DNA from: Dryomyza anilis
Lineage: Eukaryota; Arthropoda; Insecta; Diptera; Dryomyzidae
Direction: 5' to 3'
Length of the DNA: 64,000 nt
NCBI GenBank assembly: GCA_951804985.1
Contig: OX638135.1
Coordinates: 9,129,058 to 9,193,057, forward strand
Made by a program: the position numbers and the translations under genes. The notes beneath the pieces are model-generated. The model did no database searches and was not told where the DNA came from. It saw only the letters and a list, made by a program, of their open reading frames with translations. Of this stretch, positions 45,068-56,888 are shown one piece after another (positions within the stretch are counted from its first letter, which is position 1; each line of letters opens with the position of its first letter).

Positions 45068-45896
45068 TACAACGAGTTGGGAAAGTTAGGTCACATGGGT
45101 AAGTTCGGTCACATGAGGCGGATTTTTATAGTCGGTCGGGGCCGACTATGGAATACCCTACACCTTCGGTGTGGATATTAATGTGGGATATTTAATTGCA
45201 TACCTTAATTTTACAGTTTTTAATTATGCTGAACCTCCCCACCTTCAGAATATTATTCACATATCAGAAATTTACGTCTTATATCCCCATAAATTAAAAA
45301 ATATATATAAAGTATAAAAACTAATAAAAAAATATTAGAAAAATATAATTGGACGCCTATATTTAAAATTTTGAAAGGCTAATATTTTATAAATTTGATT
45401 TTAATAATTTACGGATCAAATTTCCTCTAGAAAATCCGGGAAATAATGAAAAAAGTGGGCGTATCACGCCCATTTTTGGATCACATATTTTTAGGTGAAT
45501 TGTAACAATACGTTTTAAATTTTATAACTATATCTTGAATACTTTTCGAGTTATTAGTTCCTAAAGAGTTATATAAAAGTGACTTGTATGGGAGGTGGGC
45601 GTGTCCGTTGACCGATTTGGCTTATTTTCAAACACAGTTCCTCAGTTCCATATATTGCGACGAAATTTCATCGCATTCTGATCAGTATTTCTCAAGTTAT
45701 TCTGTATTCGGACAGCAAGACATCCAGACGGACAGACAGACGGACATGGCTAAACGGACATGGCTAAACGGACTCGGGTAGTGATGCTGATCAAAAATAT
45801 ATATACTTTTCCATACCGGGCACGCCTCCTAAGGGGCGTTACAATATATGCAACAAGTTAATATACCCAGTACCTCATAGGTGTAGGGTATAAAAA
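45068..45896 (+). mobile_element. DINE-1-like element, copy 4
   Basis: Plus strand, ACAACGAGTTGGGAAAGTTA to GGTGTAGGGTATAAAAA. Same subfamily as copies 1-3, with a ~60-bp extra piece after the GTCGG hairpin (about 45182-45240) and a duplicated ACATGGCTAAACGG block near 45745-45770. Confidence 0.88.
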
Positions 45897-45924
45897 GGGC
45901 ATACCCCTCCCTAATCTGCATGAT

Positions 45925-46275
45925 GAGTTATAGAGAAAGGCGCAAAATATATAGAAAGGTGCAAAAAAATTGCAAATGCGCCTGATTTACAAATTTTTTG
46001 CGGCTCTACAGAAGGGAACAAAATATAGAGAAAGGCGAAATATGTTAAAAAAAAGCATAAAATTGCAAATGCGCCTAATTAACAAAATTTTTGCGCCTAT
46101 ACAGAAGGTCGCAAAATATAGAGAAAGGCGCAAAATTTTAAAAAAGCTTAAAATTGCAAATACGTCTAATTTACAAAATTTTCCATCTCTACAGAAGGGC
46201 GCAAAATATAGAGAAATGCGCAAAATATAGAGAAAGGCGCAATATGTTCAAAAAAGCATAAAATAGCAAATTCAC
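45925..46275. repeat. ~91-bp minisatellite (GCGCAAAATATAGAGAAAGG)
   Basis: Four copies, the last partial, with TTGCAAATGCGCCTAATT, CTCTACAGAAGGGCGC and CAAAATATAGAGAAAGGC. Spacing of the TTGCAAAT box is about 90-93 bp. The two open frames through it are repeat-derived. Confidence 0.85.
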
Positions 46276-46999
46276 AAAATGTAGTTTTCAAGTATATCCA
46301 ATGAGCACTGCGCTATAAGGTTATGATTGTTTAAAATTATAATTGAAGAAGTTATTAGCAAATAAAAAAAAGTGTTTGCATGAAAAAAATAATTTTAACC
46401 AAAAATCATTGTTTCACTCTTCAACAACATTTTAGTTTTCCGTACTGTTTTAGATACCCCTTGAAGATTTGAAAAATCTGAAAATTTTCCTTTTTTATCA
46501 CCTGAAAATTTAATTTAAAATTTCTACTTAGGGATTGCTCCTTATGGATTTTTGCTTATATAATTTTAGTTAAAAATGTATATAGTGATTTTAAATATTT
46601 TTTTCTTTAAAACTAGTTAACTTATATTAACCACGATTATTCAAATAGAAAGGTAACAAATGTATATTGCTGAAAATGCAATAAAATCGATATTGAAACA
46701 AAATTTATTTCATGACTTTTAGTTCTATAACGACGATTTTTAATCCAATTTTTACGTTATCAGTCTTTTTGAAATTAAAAAATCTGTTGTAAATTAATTT
46801 AATAATTGGTCAAGTAACTACCTTTTACTTCTTGAATAAATATAGGTAAAACGTCAAACTTGGTACAAATCTTTGAAACCATAAATACAAAAACATTTTT
46901 TTATAGCATCAAAAAATGTCGAAAATTAAAATGCCGAAATATCAAAATGTTGAAATACAAATTTCAAATCCTATATGAGCAAGTCCACACACAATCTCG
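46276..46999. other. No gene recognised
   Basis: AT-rich. Near 46905-46965 there are words ATGTCGAAAATTAAAATGCC / GAAATATCAAAATGTTGAAA that are the inverse of the TTCGACATTTT repeat at 47660-47830. Confidence 0.5.
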
Positions 47000-47480
47000 C
47001 AGGATTTGCAACTCACTCTCTTCGATTTCAATGATATTTTGGCAACTAATAAAGAGTATCTGCATTCACCATTTTTTTCCGACCACTATTTCCAAAGATA
47101 TCACTTTTTCCACAGAAACAGTCCAAAGTTAAAAAATTGTCAATGATAACTTTTGTATAGTGGTTTCTATTAAAATATCTCTTGATGCTAGAAACTTTGT
47201 TAAGGTTTCGTTTTAAAACTAATAAAACAATCTTTTGGAAAATTTCTTCTTAACATGAACATATGACCAATGGTCGTTATCCTTACTTCGATCCGAACTT
47301 CGAATTGCATGTCCTTAAAAAAAAGTATTTTAAAAAAAAAATCGAAATTTTTGTTGATTTATTATAAGTGTTGAAGCTGAATTCCAAGATGGTATTTTGA
47401 AGGCAGCATATTTGAAAATCTCCGCATGAATCCTAGAGTAGCTAAAAATCAGAATTCTTAACAAAGATTCTGATTTTCTC
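47000..47480. mobile_element. Diverged arm of element H
   Basis: AAAATATCTCTTGATGCTAG, CGTTTTAAAACTAATAAAAC, GCATGTCCTTAAAAA and TTCCAAGATGGTATTTTGAA follow the same order as the H arms at 10520-10740 and, inverted, 12990-13225. Similarity is partial, so this is an old copy. Its ends are not clear. Confidence 0.6.
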
Positions 47481-47659
47481 TACAACGGGACTCAGAATGA
47501 TGATGTCTACGTTGTTTTTTTAATATCTTTGTTCTTTTTTAATATATAAATAAAATAAAACACGAAGATAAGTGTTTTATTTTATTTACTTGAACTATAT
47601 ATTTTTCGTTACGTTGCATTTTTTTCGACATTTTCTATAATTTTTTCTGCAAAAAATGA

Positions 47660-47830
47660 TTTCGTCATATTAAATTTCGACATTTTTAGTTTTCGACATT
47701 ATGTTTTTCAACATTTTAGTTTTCAACATTTTTTTTTCGACATTTTTGTTTTCGACATTTTCAGGTTTCGGCATTTGTATTTTCTACATTTTTGTCTTCG
47801 GTATTTTTAGTTTCGATATTTTAAATTTCA
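47660..47830. repeat. TTCGACATTTTTAG short tandem repeat
   Basis: About ten imperfect copies of TTTCGACATTTT(TAG)TT with spacing near 18-20 bp. The inverse words lie at 46905-46965, so both may be subterminal repeats of one inverted element. Confidence 0.7.
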
Positions 47831-47853
47831 ACTTATCGTACCAGACCCCCTGA

Positions 47854-47894
47854 GTTCTTACAGGACTGTAGTGACAAACTATTATTATTATTAA
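47854..47894 (+). mobile_element. SINE 3'-end fragment
   Basis: GTTCTTACAGGACTGTAGTG, then ACAAACTATTATTATT, matching the last ~40 bases of the SINE at 28521 (TTCTATACAGAACTGTAGCG, then CCAAACTATT). Confidence 0.75.
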
Positions 47895-48550
47895 ATATGC
47901 TGACTTAAAAAGTGAAAATAATCATTGTGAAGTAGTTTACAAACGAGATGTCGGTATTGATCACCTTTAATATGATACACAAATTGAATTTTGTTTCCAA
48001 AGGGTACTGAGATATGTATACCTTCCTAAAATCAGAGACCAAAAATAATTTTCAAATTTTTATGTAAAAAGTCATTGTAAAAAATGATGGCACTATAAAA
48101 CAATAGGTACCAATATATAACATTCGATGGACATTTTTAATTTTAGGCCTTATTTTTATTATTTGACTGTAAATTTTAAAATCTTTTTTTAATAATTATA
48201 TTTGAGAAATATAAATAAAAGTTTGATAAATGTTCAAAGTCAAAAATAAATATTTTTGATAAATATTTTCAAAAATCAAATACAATTTTTATTTTAGATA
48301 CATATTTATAAAAATCAAAATTAATTATTATTTTTGATATATATGGAAACAAGTCGTTATTCCTACCAAAAAATCTCAAAATCTCCAAACAAACAAATTG
48401 ACTGAACTTTACATAACCGGATGAAATGAAATATTTGTTTCTTCAAACGATCCACTCTGTTTGGGTCTCAGACTAAATTAGGGCGCAGTCAGACTTGTAG
48501 TACCCTAGATAAATCGAAAACTTATGCACCTACCTATATGAACATGTTCA
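47895..48550. other. No gene recognised
   Basis: AT-rich, no coding similarity and no clear repeat up to the CACGGATAGAAAAG repeat. Confidence 0.5.
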
Positions 48551-48660
48551 CGGATAGAAAAGATTTGTTTGAATATGTTTGAATGTAATTAAAAAAATAA
48601 AACGAAATCACCATACATGTATTACGAATGAAGTATAATTAAATTATTTTTCAGATGGTA
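48551..48660. repeat. Dispersed repeat CACGGATAGAAAAG, second copy
   Basis: CACGGATAGAAAAGATTTGT followed by TTGAATATGTTTGAATG and CGAAATCACCATACA, same order as 18317-18430. The DINE element at 49217 lies further right, perhaps within the same larger repeat. Confidence 0.5.
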
Positions 48661-49216
48661 ATAACATATAACTATGTGTAAACATTTTATATATTCCCCA
48701 GCAGAATCTGTCAAACTTATCATAAATATGTTACAAAACAAACATAAAATTTTAATTGCATTTGAATATACTATTTCTTGGCAGTTTACTTGGTTATAAC
48801 TATGTTACAAAACAAACAGAAAATGCTATTCAAATTTAATTATAACGTATGTTCACAACGCTCGTCATCATTTGATTAGTTATCGACAGACGAAGTTGGC
48901 AACGTTGCGCAGCATTTCTACATACGCCATCTTTTGCCATCGTTTGAACATACTGATGTTTGAAAAGAAACAAAAAAATGAAATTAGATGTCAATAAAAG
49001 TATTCTTGCAATATTCTTCTTGTATACGAAGTTGACACTCGGTGACCCCCATTTTCTGCATACGTGCCTTTTGATGTTTGTTGAAAAAACGTATTCGTAT
49101 CGGTAATACGATGTCATTTGTAAATTTAAAAAATGTACAAATTGTGGTACAAATAGTAACAAATAATATCATTTAATAGTGCAGTATATAATTTAATTGT
49201 TCCTGAATGTTTTTCT
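48661..49216. other. Spacer; unrecognised open frames
   Basis: A 108-codon open frame on the minus strand (49162-48836) has no recognisable domain and an amino-acid mix like translated AT-rich DNA. I do not call it a gene. Confidence 0.5.
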
Positions 49217-49956
49217 AACCAGTTGGGAAGGTAAGATCACATGGGAAATTTTAAAGTAGGTGTAATTATGATAGTTAGGATTATCAAAATTATAGTCGGT
49301 CTAAGCCGACTATAAATACCCTACACATATGTGTGGTTACCATTCAAAGTGATATATAGGTCACCAGGGTATTCGAATCCTGAAAATAACTACAAACATT
49401 CAATCGCTGAAGAATTTCCATTCATTTGATACCCATATTTACAAATGGGTAGGTGTACCGAATTTCGATTTTTTTTTTTGTGAACCACAAGTCTTTTCGC
49501 CGGAAAACATTATTATCATGTATTTGAGCATGATGCCAATATATATTTGACCAACAAAGTTTACCTAAGCACGTATACATAAAAATTGATCTTTATATGT
49601 ACATTTTATATGAGGTATTTGAACATAAGTGGTCGGATCATAGGTCACAATGGACCGATCTCGCCAATTTTTTCGCACATACAGCGTAGGTATATTAGTA
49701 ATCTAAGTTATAAGTTTCATTTATCTAGCTCTTCAATTTTAAAAGTCTTAGGGATTTCAACAGACAGACAGACAGACAGACGGACAGACAGACGGACAGA
49801 CAGACAGACGGACAGACGGACATCGCTAAATCGACTCAGGAGGTCATGCTGATCAAGAATATATATACTTTTCCATACCGGAGATGCTTCCTTCTGGGTG
49901 TTACAAACGGCGTACCAAACTGAATATACCCTTTCACTCTTAGTGTAGGGTATAAA
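49217..49956 (+). mobile_element. DINE-1-like element, second subfamily, copy 5
   Basis: AACCAGTTGGGAAGGTAAGA to TAGTGTAGGGTATAAAAA. Contains the hairpin TATAGTCGGTCTAAGCCGAC, a GACAGACAGACGGACAGAC microsatellite of about 65 bp, CATCGCTAAATCGACTCAGG and AATATATATACTTTTCCATA with a GGAGATGCTTCCTTCTGGGT end, closer to Drosophila DINE-1 (GGAAACGCTTCCTTCTGCCT) than the first subfamily. Confidence 0.87.
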
Positions 49957-50652
49957 AATATTGTGAACAGCCAACACGGATATTTCATCAACAAAATCAC
50001 AACGGCAAAATCAGTGCTTCTATTTTCAAACAGAATTCGGCAATGTTTTTTACAATAGGCTCCGCGAATTCTTTGCCAACGCTATGTGCTGTACTGAGAC
50101 TTGTACTTGTATATGAATTCAAATTTTATTAATTCCCACTATGCATGTTTAATGATTTTTTAATAAAAAAAAACAATATTTTATTCTTATTTTTTTTAGG
50201 ATCCCTTTCCAAAAATATTTAGATATGTTTTTATGCAAACATACTACTTTTTGAACTGAAACAACTGATAGTTTTTCTGGAAACATATTTATATTCAGGT
50301 CGTTCCAATCATGTTATATTTTAAACATATTTATGTTTCGGTTCAAATATTTATTTTCTTAGGATGTAGTTATTATTATGTTTCTATTAGAACATATACC
50401 ATTTTAAGGGGCAACATCAAAATGTTTCCGTGATATCATAATGAGAGCGACAGAACTACACACACACAACAACGGCACACAACACGTTTCGTTTTTCTTA
50501 TGCGTCAGTCTTCGTGTAGAGAGCGTGCAAGCAAGACGTGCGACGATCAGCCTAACATGGTACATTAATTTATAAAACATTTGACTTTTTCTCAGCTCAG
50601 AAGTTGGATTGATGAAAATAAAAAAAAATGTCAATAACCCTTGTCTATTTTA
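49957..50652. other. No gene recognised
   Basis: AT-rich with several AACATATTTATGTTTC-like words (50200-50400). It may include the lost 5' LTR region of the gypsy remnant that starts at 50653, but no LTR pair is found. Confidence 0.45.
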
Positions 50653-51498
50653 ATGGCGTCGAAGTTCGAGAAGTTTCTAACGCGTGAAACAACAATGTGC
50701 CAACGAAGACATAAAATGTAAAAAAAAACGAATCAACGTCGTTCCGCCGTTCCTCCCACCGATGAGCGCATACCGGTGAGAGGAAACACTTTTCCTTCTT
50801 CTCGCCCTGTACAGTCGGTTAAAAGGTGCTGCGCGTTTATGGCTCGACGCGTCACAAATGTTGTATTCGAGATGGTGCGAATTTTCAAAAGCATTGACTG
50901 ATGAATTCAGCAATGTTAGAGACGAAGCTGACGTGCATTTTACAATCAGTGCAGCGGGGCGCAAATCGGGCGAGCGTATTGTTGACTTTTGCTTCCGAAT
51001 GAGTGCGTTGGGTCGTCGGTATGGCTTGAGCGAATTGGCCATAATTAAATAAATGCGCGAGGGTCGCGCGAGGGTTTGAAGCATCGTGAACTTCAAATGG
51101 CTATCGTCGCTACGCGTTTCACTAGAATGAAACACATGCGTGATGCAATCGAAGACTATTTGAAAAATTCAATCGTATATCGAAATTCAAAGTTTGACGA
51201 ATTGAAAACAAAAACTGAATTTAAAAGTGTGCCAAAGTTCGTGAAAAACGATAACAATCAATTAAAACCGATTATATGTTTTAATTGTTCCGAGGAAGGA
51301 CACATTTCGAGCAAGTGCACAAAGCCACAGCGGCGTCGACGTTGCGTCGACTGCAACAAAGTGCATGGCAAAGGTGAACCGGACAATTGTGGCAAAAAGA
51401 ATGTGATTGTGCGTAAAGTTGATTGTATCGGCAATGCTTTCGAAAAAAAGTGTTCTTCTGGACGGCAGATGCGTGACAGCATTTCTAGACACGGGTAG
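50653..51498 (+). pseudogene. Mag-like gypsy gag remnant
   Basis: Plus strand. ASKFEKFLTRETTM from 50653 fits the start of Mag-type gag, then a stop and a gap. From about 50860, FSKALTDEFSNV, RIVDFCFRMSALGRRYGL, stop, then GLKHRELQMAI. The nucleocapsid part has a complete CX2CX4HX4C knuckle (CFNCSEEGHISSKC) followed by a second Cys/His cluster (CVDCNKVHGKGEPDNC). Stops, a short duplication (GCGCGAGGGTC) and the gap show decay. Confidence 0.82.
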
Positions 51499-52668
51499 CC
51501 AGTGTAATTCGATTGTGCGGGAATTATCATGCGAAACAAAACCATGTTCGATGACAATAAAAGGCATATGTGGTGGTACGCGTTTTGGAAACGAACTAAT
51601 CGAAACCGATTTAGAACTTTATCCAAACGTATATTAAAAGTGAAATTATTCGTTTATTGAAGATGAATTTTTATCATCAGATATTTTATTGGGACATGAA
51701 ATATTCGAAAGCGAAGGAATTTGTGCAACGGTACAAAAAGCCAACGTGTCATTTAAAAAAACAAATGAAACTGAAATTAAATTTAAAAACACTTTTTGCG
51801 AACTCGAAATGTGAAATTGCTGAAAAGCATTCGCGCGAAAAACTAACAAATTTGCTTAACGAATATCGTGAAGTGTTTGCTAATGACTTAAGCGAAATTG
51901 GTAAAACAGATTTAATCGAAATGAAAATCGAAATTGATTGCAAATATCCAATAGTGCAACAGCCATATCGTATGCCGGAGCCGAAGAAAGTTATTGTGTC
52001 CGCTCTTCTTGACGAGCTCATCCGTAACGACATAATCACTAAATCTGAATCCGAATTCGCTAGCCCAATAACGATGGTTAAAAAACAAGATGGTAGCGAT
52101 GGTAGTCTTTGCATCGATTATCGTCGGCTTAACCAGCATACGCCGAAGGACATTTTTCCGATGCCCAGCATAGAGGATGCGAAGCGATTTGAGGTATTTC
52201 ACGGTGTTGGATTTAAATAGTGGCTACTACCAAATCCCGGTGGAGGCGATTCGCGGAAGTTTACAGCCTTTGTTATAACGGACGGTCTATTCGAGTTCAA
52301 AAGGATGCAATTTGGGCTCAAGAACGCCCCTGCGGTGTTCTAACGATTAATGGCCAAACTTAAAGAAAAGACGCGCGCAGACGACATGCAACATTATATG
52401 GATGATATTTTGGTTGGCAGCAAAACTATAACAGAGATGTTCGATAAATTGCAGAGAATTTTCAGCGCGCTGCGAGAGTCAAAGTTAACATTAAACGTTA
52501 AAAAATGTAACTTTTTGACTCGAACAATTGAGTTTCTTGGACACAACTTGTCGCCAAATGGAATAAGCCCTGGGCTTCGAAAGACAGCGGCTATCCAAGA
52601 ATTTCGAACGCCAACAAATCAAACGTAAGTCCGCCAGTTTCTGGGTTTAAGTGGCTACTTCCGGAAAT
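51407..52668 (+). pseudogene. Mag-like gypsy protease and reverse transcriptase
   Basis: Protease has FLDTGSQCNSIV (DTG active site). A frameshift near 51640 leads into RT: EYREVFANDLSEI, YRMPEPKK, ASPITMVKKQDGS, LCIDYRRLNQHTPKD. Another frameshift near 52195 and a stop at 52341 separate FKRMQFGLKNAPAVF from HYMDDILVG, the catalytic YMDD. FLGHNLSPNGI and GLSGYFRKFVA follow. Order and motifs fit Ty3/gypsy pol of the Mag lineage; it cannot be translated as one protein. Confidence 0.9.
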
Positions 52669-52771
52669 TTGTTGCGTCAAGATTGAGCATAGGCCTGAAA
52701 GACGAATGGAGCACGTGGACGCTGTTAGCCGAGCTCCAAACGAAGAAGAGCGTCAGACGGACACAGCATAA
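52669..52771 (+). pseudogene. RNase H remnant with internal deletion
   Basis: Directly after YFRKFVA the sequence jumps to IEHRPERRMEHVDAVSRAP, the very end of a gypsy RNase H. The catalytic part of RNase H is missing, so roughly 0.4 kb has been deleted around 52675. Confidence 0.82.
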
Positions 52772-53521
52772 TTGTGTGTGTCAAAAACTTATTTAGAGCA
52801 AGGTAATTGGCTTTTTAGTAAGCAGCTGCAAGATGTTAAATTGCAGGAAATGTTTAAAAAAATAATTGCGAAGGACAAGCTTATGTGCAGCGAATATACC
52901 ATCAATAACGGACGACTCTATAGGAAGGTGAAGGACCAAAAAATATGGGTTGTTCCTAAGGCGCTTCAGTGGAAAATTCTACAAGAGTCACACGATCACG
53001 CAGGTCATCTTGGGCTAGAGAAGACGTTGACTAGGTTGCAGCAATCATTTTGGTTTCCTAGGATGCGGAATTTTACGAAGTCGTACCTGAAAGCCTGTGT
53101 CGAGTGCGCGTATAATAAACATCACGATGGGAAACAAGAAGGAACAAACCACTACGACCTTATCGAGCCGGTACCTTTCAAAACGGTGCATATGGATCAC
53201 TTGGGACCGTTTCCTAAAAGTTCCAAAAGAAACGAGCACATTCTTGTAATCGTAGACGCATTCACCAAACATACTATTTTACGGGACGTGAAGAGCACAG
53301 CCACAAAACATGTCATCGCAGTTCTTAATGAAGTCAGCAGTTTTGTTGGATTACCATCGCGCATCGTGACAAATCGAGGGACAGCATTTACGTCCAAAGA
53401 TTTCCAAAAGTATGGTCATAACAACGACATCAAACACATAGTGAACGCTGTACGTACCCCGCGCGCCAATGGACACGCCGAGCGCGCGAATCGAACTCTG
53501 CTATCTATTACCAACTGTTAA
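52772..53521 (+). pseudogene. Mag-like integrase, truncated, catalytic Asp lost
   Basis: About 249 codons open. The N-terminal zinc domain is complete (HDHAGHLG, CVECAYNK: His-x3-His and Cys-x2-Cys). The core has first Asp in HMDHLGPF and Glu in GHAERANRT, but the second catalytic Asp, normally in TDRGTAF, is Asn here (IVTNRGTAFTS). The frame stops soon after the Glu motif (LLSITNC), leaving no C-terminal domain and no LTR. Confidence 0.9.
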
Positions 53522-54126
53522 CAACTGATTTTATAAACGAATAATATATAGATACAATAGATACATTAACTGTTGGGCCAGTTCTAGAAAGTTTAAAAAA
53601 ACGTTTCAGCGTTACCTATTTATTTCTAAACTTCGTCATCATGTTGAAAAATAATTAAATATTTTCCATAACAATCAGCATTTCATTTTAATTTTTATTT
53701 TTTTTTACATAATAACAAATCCTAATCGCTATGGTTATCAGATCATAAAAATAACCATATAATTACAAATGTGGCATTATTACCTTTCATTTGAGTACCT
53801 ATATGACCAAATATGTAGGTGGACCGGTTTTAAATTTTTCTAGGGTACCAAATATCCAATCGCACCAGTGTTACCACCCCAAAATTTGAATTTTCCACAA
53901 AATTTAAAAAAATACACAATTTGACTAAAAATTACACAATTTTTTTATGATATTAAAAAGTATAATAAAATGTGACGTTGAGAATAAAAAACGGTTTTGT
54001 CCATTTTTTGAAAAAAACAGTTAAAGCAGGATTCGAATTCTAGAGCTGGTATAACATTTATTGTATTTTTAAAATTTCAGAACATTAATCACATTTTTAA
54101 ACATGTAAAAGTTACGTAGGAAATTA
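53522..54126. other. No gene recognised
   Basis: AT-rich DNA between the gypsy remnant and a DINE-like copy. No LTR match to 49957-50652 was found by eye. Confidence 0.5.
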
Positions 54127-54476
54127 AACCAGTTGAGAAGGTTAGATCACATGGGAAATTTTAAAGTAGGTGTTATTATGATAGTTAGGATTATCAAAAT
54201 TATAGTCGGTCTAAGCCGACTATAAATAAATTATAGTCGGTCTAAGCCGACTATAAATACCCTACACATATGTGTGGTTACCATTCAACAAACTTTCAAT
54301 TGCTGAAGAATGTCCATTCATTTGATACCCATATTTACAAATGGGTAGGGAACCACAAGTCGTTTCGGCGGAAAACATTATTTTTATGTATTTAAGCATG
54401 ATGTCAATAAATATTTGACAAAAAAAGTTTACCTAAGCACGTATACAGTAAAATTGATCTGTAGATAAATATTTTT

Positions 54477-55767
54477 TGTATTTGCACCCAAAGAACGAAT
54501 CAGTTGGGGCAACCGTCTTTTTTTGCCAACTGATTTATTTAGATCTGTCAACATTCCACTGATTCAGTTCACAGAACTAATGAATACAATTGACACAACC
54601 AATTTGTTTAGTTGTGGTAGGCAATTTAAATATAATAAATCTACCAATTTACTTAGCCCTAGCGCTCCAACGTGTTGCAAACACGAAGTCAGCGTCACAA
54701 CAGCGCTCCCGAGATCGAAAGTTGCCGACGATTCGTTGTGCTGCTGACTTCGTGTTTGCAACACGCTGGAGTGCTAGGGCTGCATATAGAACGATCTTTA
54801 TTTGAATGATCATTTCATATTAGAACTGACCGATGTTGGAATACTCTTCCAATTAGTTTGAGATCATTTTCTTCTTCTATCAATATTTTTAAGCGCAATC
54901 TTTTAGAATACATGTCACATAATGTTTAATCTAACGTTTATTTGTATGTAATTTACACGCCTTATTTTTTGTTGTTTTGCATCTGCTGTATATATATATT
55001 TTCTTTTTGTTGATATTCTAAATCCTGATAACTTTTTTGTTTTACTTTATTTGTGGAGAAGCCGTTAATAAATTATTATTTTAAGGAATTTTTATATTTT
55101 TCGTTAATTTTTTAATTTAATTTTGTATATTTTTAATATAATTTAAGTTTGCTCATATGTACTTCTAGTAATTAAGTTTTAGGCCATAAGGCTCTGTTAA
55201 TTACATTGAAATAAAAATGAAATGAAAATGAAATGATTTACAACATATAGAAATAAAATAGCAAGAACTCTGTAAAATAGTATGTCTCTTGTTGAAGAAA
55301 GTATATTTGGTCATGAAAAAACCGAACAGTAACAACGAACAAGACTTAAAAGAATTCCAAATTTTGTTTAACACGTTGCACGCGCTGTCCGCAGCACAAA
55401 AAAAACGAGTGTAAATTTGAAGCTTGTGCGACTGATGTCCTGCTTTCGGATCGCTTTTATACAACACAGCTGATTTCGCAGTTGAATCAAATAAATATTG
55501 GTTGCTACATACAACCTAATGTTATATAATGTTGAGTCAACTAAATATTGTTTATGTCTTATTTTGTCGTAGCAAAGCAAATAAAAAAATTGAAAATGGA
55601 TAAAAAGTTTGTTTTCCCAATCAATGTTGCAGTTGCTTCAACTAATAGTTGGTTACGCTTCTTACTATTGTTTACCACAAATGAATTTAAGTTGAGGCTG
55701 ACTAAATTTGAAATGAATTTTCTTTGAAACAACTGCACGCCAAGCAATTATTTTTTTGTGTGTGAAT
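54477..55767. mobile_element. ~1.3-kb insert within DINE copy 6
   Basis: Splits the DINE copy; the boundaries come from comparison with copy 7. It contains the hairpin at 54655-54781, AT-rich DNA and repeated words such as TCAACTAAATATTG and AACTAATAGTTGG. No transposase is recognised and no terminal repeat could be fixed. Confidence 0.55.
54655..54781. repeat. MITE-like hairpin with 39-bp arms
   Basis: AGCCCTAGCGCTCCAACGTG at the left is inverted at the right (ending GGAGTGCTAGGGCT). Arms 54655-54693 and 54743-54781 differ at about two positions; the loop is about 49 bp. The open frames that cross it owe their length to the GC-richer arms. Confidence 0.88.
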
Positions 55768-55850
55768 ATAAATGGTCACAATACAGCGTAGAATATATAT
55801 ACTTTTCCATACCGGAGATGCTTCCTACTGAATGTTAATAATATTTTTCA

Positions 55851-56888
55851 TATTGATATACATTAAAAACATAAAAGTGTGCATCAAACTTTGTCAAGAT
55901 TTGAAAAAACACCATTTGAACTGGTTTTATGGACTACAAAGGAGTTTCTCATTTCCGAATTATTCAATATAAATTCGAAATCTTTAAATCTATATAAAAA
56001 ATTGTTGGTATCACTGTTAATAATAATCCAAATACAAAGGCGTTTCTCATTTCCTAATTATTCAATATAAATTCGAAATCTTTAAATGTATATAAAAATT
56101 GTTGGTATCACTGTTAATAATAATCCATTCCGTATTACTGTTTGAATTTTAATATAGTTTGACAAGACATTTTTTTTATTTCTAGAAGTTTTCTGCTTAA
56201 GTTTCTGCTTCAGTTTTTAGTGGGGCCTCTGTAATGAAATAATATAATAAAATTTGTAAATGTTCAAAGTACATAGGTAATAAATTCAAAATATATTCGT
56301 ACATATATACTGTCTAAAGATACCTCAATAACGTAACGATTCACACTGTTCCAGAACTTTTAAATTATTGCCATCGAGTTATAGAAGGTGATTGTGTTTT
56401 ATATATCCATGTCGAAATATTCTTGAAACTCTTTAAATTTTGCTTTTGTAGTGTAATTTTATTTGATTGTAAATTACACAAAAAATACACAAAAATTATA
56501 TTACACAAAAAATACACAAAGAGATCAAAAATGCACTGTTTTTGTGGAATTACACAAGAAGTGGCAACACTGAATCGCACCCTTTTTTTTCTTTTTAAGC
56601 AGATAAAACGGTTGGTTTAAAAAAGAAAGTTGGTTTAAAGAAGTAAAGTTGTGCATAATTCATTATTCACAGTATTGTGTAATTCATTATTCACTGCGTT
56701 ATCAATATTACATTTTCGGAGCAAAAAAACATATTTTTTTACATAAAAACAGCAGTTCAATCACAAAATGTATTTGGCTTCATTTGTAACAGTGGCACCT
56801 AATATTAAGTCTACAAATAAGTTTACCGTCGAGTATAAAAAATTGCATTCAGTCATTCAGATTTCCGAAATTAATACGAGTGAAAAGT
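55851..56888. other. Spacer with a 100-bp direct duplication; no gene
   Basis: The stretch TTTCTCATTTCCGAATTATT followed by CAATATAAATTCGAAATCTT and TTGTTGGTATCACTGTTAAT occurs twice with a period of about 100 bp (about 55940-56140). At 56470-56530 there is an ATTACACAAAAAATACAC direct repeat. No coding similarity. Confidence 0.65.

Larger units (their letters stand above)
54127..55850 (+). mobile_element. DINE-1-like element, second subfamily, copy 6, interrupted
   Basis: Left part 54127-54476 matches copies 5 and 7, up to GTAAAATTGATCTGTAGATA. The right part resumes at about 55768 (AAATGGTCACAATACAGCGT, AATATATATACTTTTCCATA, GGAGATGCTTCCTACTG). The GACAGAC microsatellite is deleted. The hairpin block TATAGTCGGTCTAAGCCGAC is duplicated in tandem (54201-54258). 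About 1.3 kb of other sequence is inserted. Confidence 0.82.

Noticed and set aside
48836..49162. 108-codon open frame on the minus strand
   Set aside because: No domain or family recognised and composition like random AT-rich sequence; it could still be a small gene, but nothing supports it.
54523..54805. Overlapping ~70-codon open frames
   Set aside because: All cross the 127-bp hairpin and owe their length to its GC-richer arms.
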